Positions 7,893-11,390 of a stretch of 11,390 nucleotides of DNA are shown piece after piece. Made by a program: the position numbers and the translations under genes. Source of the stretch: an uncultured Muribaculaceae bacterium (GTDB taxonomy: Bacteria; Bacteroidota; Bacteroidia; Bacteroidales; Muribaculaceae); assembly GCA_910586175.1 (NCBI GenBank), contig CAJUIJ010000076.1:1-11390 (forward strand). Reading direction: 5' to 3'. Below the pieces are notes generated by a model. It searched no databases and was not told where the DNA came from. It saw only the letters and a list, made by a program, of their open reading frames with translations. Every line of letters starts with the position of its first letter. The stretch's first letter is position 1.

Positions 7893-9761
7893 TTAGAGGC
7901 GTTTCACTTCATCTACACCCTCTATTGCGGAGATATGCTGCATTATTGTTTGCAATTCCTCAAACCCATGCACGGTAAATGATATACGCAATGTCACTAT
8001 GTTGTCGATTGTTTCCGTGTTGATTGCGTCTATGGCGAGATGCAGTTTGTTAGAAATACAGTCTACTAAATCGACAAACAGGTGATAACGGTCCACTGCC
8101 TTAATCTGAATCTCCACGGGGTATAGCGTATCATCCGGCTCGAAATTTACCGATACAATACTGTCGCCCCACTGAGACGCCAAGCGAATAGCCAAAGGAC
8201 AGTCGCGCTTATGGAGTGTGATTTTACCGTCATCGTTTTTGAATCCTATAACCTCCTCACCGGGCATCGGCTTGCACTCTGGACATCGATCATAGCGTGG
8301 CTTCTTCAAAGATTTCAGATAATTCCCAATTTCCTTTTTCGCCTTGTAAGTGACAGCGGCATCAAGCCAATCAGGTTTAGGATGGGCTTCCGGGTCAGTG
8401 AATATTTCCACCACGTCTCCGCGTCTCAACTGCGATTTGATTGAAGACAAGAAACCGTTGACACGCGCATATTTAGCCTTCTCACCAAGCGGCGTGCCAA
8501 GTTCGTAAGCAAAATCAATAACTGTAGCCTTCTGAGGAAGTACCACTTCCCTTCCTCTTGGAGTGAAAGTCATAATATCGTCATTGTAAAATGACGACAC
8601 CACCTTGTCGATATATCCAGATGACTGGCTTTGCTTGGCGATATCCTTAAGAATGAATCTGAACTTGTCGATCCAACGCACGATGCTGTCTTCAGAACGG
8701 TCAGCCACACAACCAAGTCGTGAATTGAGTACCATGCGCTCGCTACTGATATGCACTTCTTGCCATCGGCCGAAGTCAGCAAGCAGCTTAACGTGGAAGC
8801 TCTGATAACCATTCTCCTTGGGTGTATCGATATAGTTGGATATGCCACCCGGTTTCTCACGGAATCTGTCGGTCAGCACTGAATAGATGCGCAAAGCCAT
8901 ATCCTTCTCGGAAATGCCGGGTTCGTTGCGATACACAATCTCTGTGAAATGCCGGTATTTCAGATGATTGAAATCATCACCATATTTATGCATTTTTCGC
9001 CATACGCTATAAGGATGACGATAGTCCACATGCACATATACTGAGAAGCCGGCATTCTCAAGCGTAGCGAGAATCTCCTCAACAAATTTCTCAAGCCTTG
9101 CTTTCTGAGCCTTTCGGTCACGCTCTATCAGATATTCAAGTTCAGAGAACTCATGAGGGCAGCGAAATCTGAAACTCAGATTTTCGAGCTCCGTCTTCAC
9201 ATTGTACAAACCGAGACGGTTGGCAAGAGGAGCATAGAAATAATCAGTCTCACCCGCAATTTTCATCTGCTTATCGGCGGGCATCGATGAGAGAGTGCGC
9301 ATGTTATGAAGACGGTCAGCAAGCTAAATGAGCAGAGCCCTTATGTCATATTGCACGGAGTTTAGCATCTGCCGATAATTATCGACCTGCTTCGACTCCA
9401 CATAAGTGTTTTTCTTTTTCTTGGTAACCACATCTACGAGAAAAGCCACATCATCGCCGAAACGTTCTCTGATATCCTCAATTGTATAAGGTGTATCTTC
9501 TACCACGTCATGAAGAAAGGCAGCCATCACCACATTTGCCTCCATCATCAGTTCCTCAGCAACGATAGTCGCCACTGCGATCGGATGCAATATATAAGGT
9601 TCGCCGGTTTTGCGCTTCTGCGGTGCATGTGCCATTGCGGCAAACTCGAAAGCCTCGCGAATACGATGAAGATCATCCGATGATACACGTTGGCTCATGC
9701 AGTCAAACACGCGGCCGGCTCTCTCCTTGATAATAGAATCATATGATGTGGTTTGTTCCAT
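7893..9761 (-). pseudogene. rsh: RelA/SpoT (RSH) (p)ppGpp hydrolase/synthetase homologue, interrupted by in-frame TAG
   Basis: Numbering counts from the ATG at 9767 and treats the TAG as a residue. Domains in order are HD hydrolase (about 30-200), synthetase-like (about 245-350), TGS (about 398-460), a zinc-finger-like segment (C495, C498, H519, C523) and ACT (from about 550 to 624). Hydrolase residues H61, H86-D87 and E90-D91 are present. Codon 148 is TAG where the family has Lys, just before LADRLHNMR with metal ligand D151 and N155. The synthetase looks degraded: by alignment with FDLIAIR, the catalytic Asp position is Y271 and the Arg position is Glu; E337 (QEVHIS) remains. Only about 35 residues link TGS and zinc finger, against more than 100 in long RSH proteins. 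Intact, it would mainly hydrolyse (p)ppGpp. The ATG at 9761 is preferred over 9767 because GGGAG lies six bases before it. Confidence 0.88.
9324..9326 (-). other. In-frame amber (TAG) codon within the RSH hydrolase domain
   Basis: On the minus strand the frame reads ...RALLI-TAG-LADRLHNMR..., with no frame change across the break. RSH homologues read ILIKLADRLHNMR, so one A-to-T change (AAG to TAG) accounts for it. The family-typical sequence on both sides shows the lesion is a single base. Confidence 0.9.
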
Positions 9762-9767
9762 ATGCAT

Positions 9768-9774
9768 CTCCCTT
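9768..9774 (-). promoter_or_regulatory. Ribosome binding site deciding the RSH start
   Basis: AAGGGAG on the minus strand abuts the ATG at 9767 directly, but lies six bases from the in-frame ATG at 9761. The second ATG has workable spacing, so the protein more likely begins MEQTTSYD. Confidence 0.55.
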
Positions 9775-9844
9775 CAATACAATGTTTCTTATAGACCTTC
9801 TCAAATCAATTATGATACAGGTTAGGAAACGTAACTAACAAATG

Positions 9845-9877
9845 CAAATATACACATAAATCATCTAAAAATCCAAA
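9845..9877 (-). promoter_or_regulatory. Bacteroidetes-type promoter for the RSH gene
   Basis: On the minus strand TTTG (9877-9874) is followed after 21 bases by TATATTTG (9852-9845), a full match to TAnnTTTG. The transcript would start near 9839 and carry a leader of about 75 bases. The promoter looks intact although the gene it drives is interrupted. Confidence 0.65.
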
Positions 9878-9901
9878 TTTAGCGGCATTGAAAAAAATAA
9901 A

Positions 9902-9933
9902 TTTGGGTGGGTTGTGAGTTTTTTGTAATTTTG
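9902..9933 (+). promoter_or_regulatory. Bacteroidetes-type promoter for the DUF1846 gene
   Basis: TTTG (9902-9905), a 20-base spacer and TAATTTTG (9926-9933) fit the consensus exactly. The start codon is only four bases past the -7 box, so the transcript should begin at or next to the ATG and be leaderless or nearly so. Confidence 0.7.
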
Positions 9934-9937
9934 CGCC

Positions 9938-11390
9938 ATGAAAATAGGGTTTGACAATGAAAAATATCTCCGCATTCAGTCGGAGCATATCAAAGAGCGC
10001 ATAGCTCATTTTGGTAACAAGCTTTACCTCGAATTAGGAGGCAAGCTATTTGACGACTATCACGCGAGCAGAGTTCTTCCGGGTTTTGAGCCAGACAGCA
10101 AGTTGCGCATGTTGAGTCAGCTTCGCGACCAACTTGAGATAGTTATTGTGATAAGCGCCAAGGACATTGAAAAAAACAAGGTGCGCAATGACCTTGGAAT
10201 CACCTACGACATGGATGTAATACGCTTGCGCGATGAGTTCATGAAACGTGGTTTTATGGTAGGTTCGGTTGTAGTGACACACTATAACCGGCAAAGCAGT
10301 GCGGATGCATTCAGAGAACGACTTGAGCGCATGGGCATAAAGTCTTACTGCCATTACACAATCGAGGGCTATCCAACCAACGTTTCATTGATTGACTCTG
10401 ACGAGGGTTTTGGCAAAAATGATTATGTGGAAACAACACGTCCGCTTGTGGTTATAACTGCGCCTGGCCCCGGCAGCGGCAAGATGGCCGTATGCTTAAG
10501 CCAGCTTTATAATGAGCACAAGCGTGGTATCGAGGCAGGATATGCAAAGTTCGAGACCTTCCCTGTTTGGAATCTTCCGTTGAAGCATCCTGTCAACATC
10601 GCATATGAGGCAGCTACTGCCGACCTTAATGATGTCAACATGATTGACCCATTTCATCTCGAGGCATATGGTGAGACCGCAATAAATTACAATCGCGATA
10701 TAGAGATATTTCCGGTTCTCGATGCTCTTTTCGAGGGTATCTACGGTCATAATCCCTACAAATCACCTACTGACATGGGTGTCAATATGGTGGGTTATTG
10801 CATTAGTGACAATGATGTGTGTTGCGAGGCTTCCCGTCAGGAAATAATTCGACGTTACTTCACTGCACTAAACCGATTTGCACAGGCGCAAAACAGTGAC
10901 AGTGAGGTCAACAAGATCGCGCTCCTTTTCAAGCAAGCCAATATCGACATTGCATATCGCAAGACTGTATCGGCAGCTCGCAGTCGCGCGGCAATGACAG
11001 AAGTACCTTGCTCGGCAATAGAGCTTTCCGACGGTACTATAATCACAGCCAAGTCTTCACCCCTATTGGGGCCAAGCGCGGCTTTGTTGCTCAATGCAAC
11101 CAAGCATCTTGCAGGCATCGATCACAGTGTTAAGCTGATTCCTCAGGAATTTATCGAGCCGATTCAGCAAATGAAACTGGAGTGGCTTCGCGGACGTAAC
11201 CCTCGGCTTCATACCGATGAGGTGCTTGTGACACTTGCAGTGTTGAGTCGCCACAACGAGGAATGCCGCCGCGCCCTTGAGCAACTGCCACAGCTGCAAG
11301 GATGCCAAGTGCATAGCACAGTGATGCTCGGAGAGGTGGACCATAAGATTTTCAAGAAACTTGGAGTCGGTCTTACATGCGACCCAGCAC
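9938..11390 (+). CDS. DUF1846 family protein, 3'-partial
   Basis: The frame is open from the ATG at 9938 to the window edge, giving 484 residues. Family members are about 500 residues, so only a short tail is missing. The start MKIGFDNEKYLRIQSEHIKE is family-typical. Other landmarks are LYLELGGKLFDDYHASRVLPG, a P-loop-like APGPGSGKM (175-183), MIDPFHLEAYG (235-245), KSPTDMGVNMVG (275-286) and KSSPLLGPSAALLLNATKHL (372-391). DUF1846 proteins are widespread in gut Firmicutes and Bacteroidetes and have crystal structures, but I know of no established reaction. The GSGK loop suggests nucleotide or phosphate binding; that is inference. No signal peptide or membrane segment is visible, so it is cytoplasmic. 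It is transcribed divergently from the RSH gene from its own promoter. Family identity is confident; function is unknown. Confidence 0.93.
   Translation, partial: MKIGFDNEKYLRIQSEHIKERIAHFGNKLYLELGGKLFDDYHASRVLPGFEPDSKLRMLSQLRDQLEIVIVISAKDIEKNKVRNDLGITYDMDVIRLRDEFMKRGFMVGSVVVTHYNRQSSADAFRERLERMGIKSYCHYTIEGYPTNVSLIDSDEGFGKNDYVETTRPLVVITAPGPGSGKMAVCLSQLYNEHKRGIEAGYAKFETFPVWNLPLKHPVNIAYEAATADLNDVNMIDPFHLEAYGETAINYNRDIEIFPVLDALFEGIYGHNPYKSPTDMGVNMVGYCISDNDVCCEASRQEIIRRYFTALNRFAQAQNSDSEVNKIALLFKQANIDIAYRKTVSAARSRAAMTEVPCSAIELSDGTIITAKSSPLLGPSAALLLNATKHLAGIDHSVKLIPQEFIEPIQQMKLEWLRGRNPRLHTDEVLVTLAVLSRHNEECRRALEQLPQLQGCQVHSTVMLGEVDHKIFKKLGVGLTCDPA

Noticed and set aside
9324..9326. TAG reassigned to a sense codon genome-wide
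   Set aside because: TAG reassignment is known in some gut phages but not in Bacteroidales chromosomes. No other gene here shows an internal TAG, so a point mutation or sequence error is simpler.

Overview
This window is most probably chromosomal DNA of a gut-type Bacteroidales bacterium; Muribaculaceae or a relative is my guess, but no marker here fixes the family. Three promoters match the Bacteroidetes pattern (TTTG or TTG, a spacer of about 20 bases, then TAnnTTTG). Shine-Dalgarno sites are mostly weak or absent. The gene set also fits: NspC-route polyamine synthesis, class III ribonucleotide reductase, a divergent RelA/SpoT homologue and a DUF1846 protein. I see no insertion sequence, phage gene, CRISPR array, tRNA or rRNA. 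The window looks like core genome rather than an island.

Layout. (1) Positions 3-3578, plus strand: three overlapping genes for nucleic-acid enzymes. They are an exported S1/P1-type zinc nuclease (5' end cut by the window edge), a small HsdR-N-like PD-(D/E)XK protein and a PcrA/UvrD helicase. (2) Positions 3694-4830: carboxynorspermidine decarboxylase (nspC). (3) Positions 4831-5158: an AT-rich gap with a strong terminator hairpin, then a promoter and a possibly folded leader. (4) Positions 5159-7803: nrdD-nrdG, the anaerobic ribonucleotide reductase and its radical-SAM activase, overlapping by ATGA. (5) Positions 7804-7892: a hairpin terminator shared by convergent genes. (6) Positions 7893-9761, minus strand: a RelA/SpoT homologue broken by one in-frame TAG inside its hydrolase domain. 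(7) Positions 9768-9937: a divergent promoter region. (8) Position 9938 to the right edge, plus strand: a nearly complete DUF1846 gene whose stop lies beyond the window.

The genes form several ordinary housekeeping units rather than one system. nrdDG supplies dNTPs without oxygen, nspC makes spermidine-type polyamines, PcrA serves DNA repair and transcription-replication conflicts, and the RSH protein should remove (p)ppGpp. The main anomaly is the RSH gene. A TAG stands where the family has the Lys before LADRLHNMR. The split also separates the hydrolase HD motif from its downstream metal-binding Asp, and the synthetase half already looks degenerate. I found no convincing new multi-gene system.
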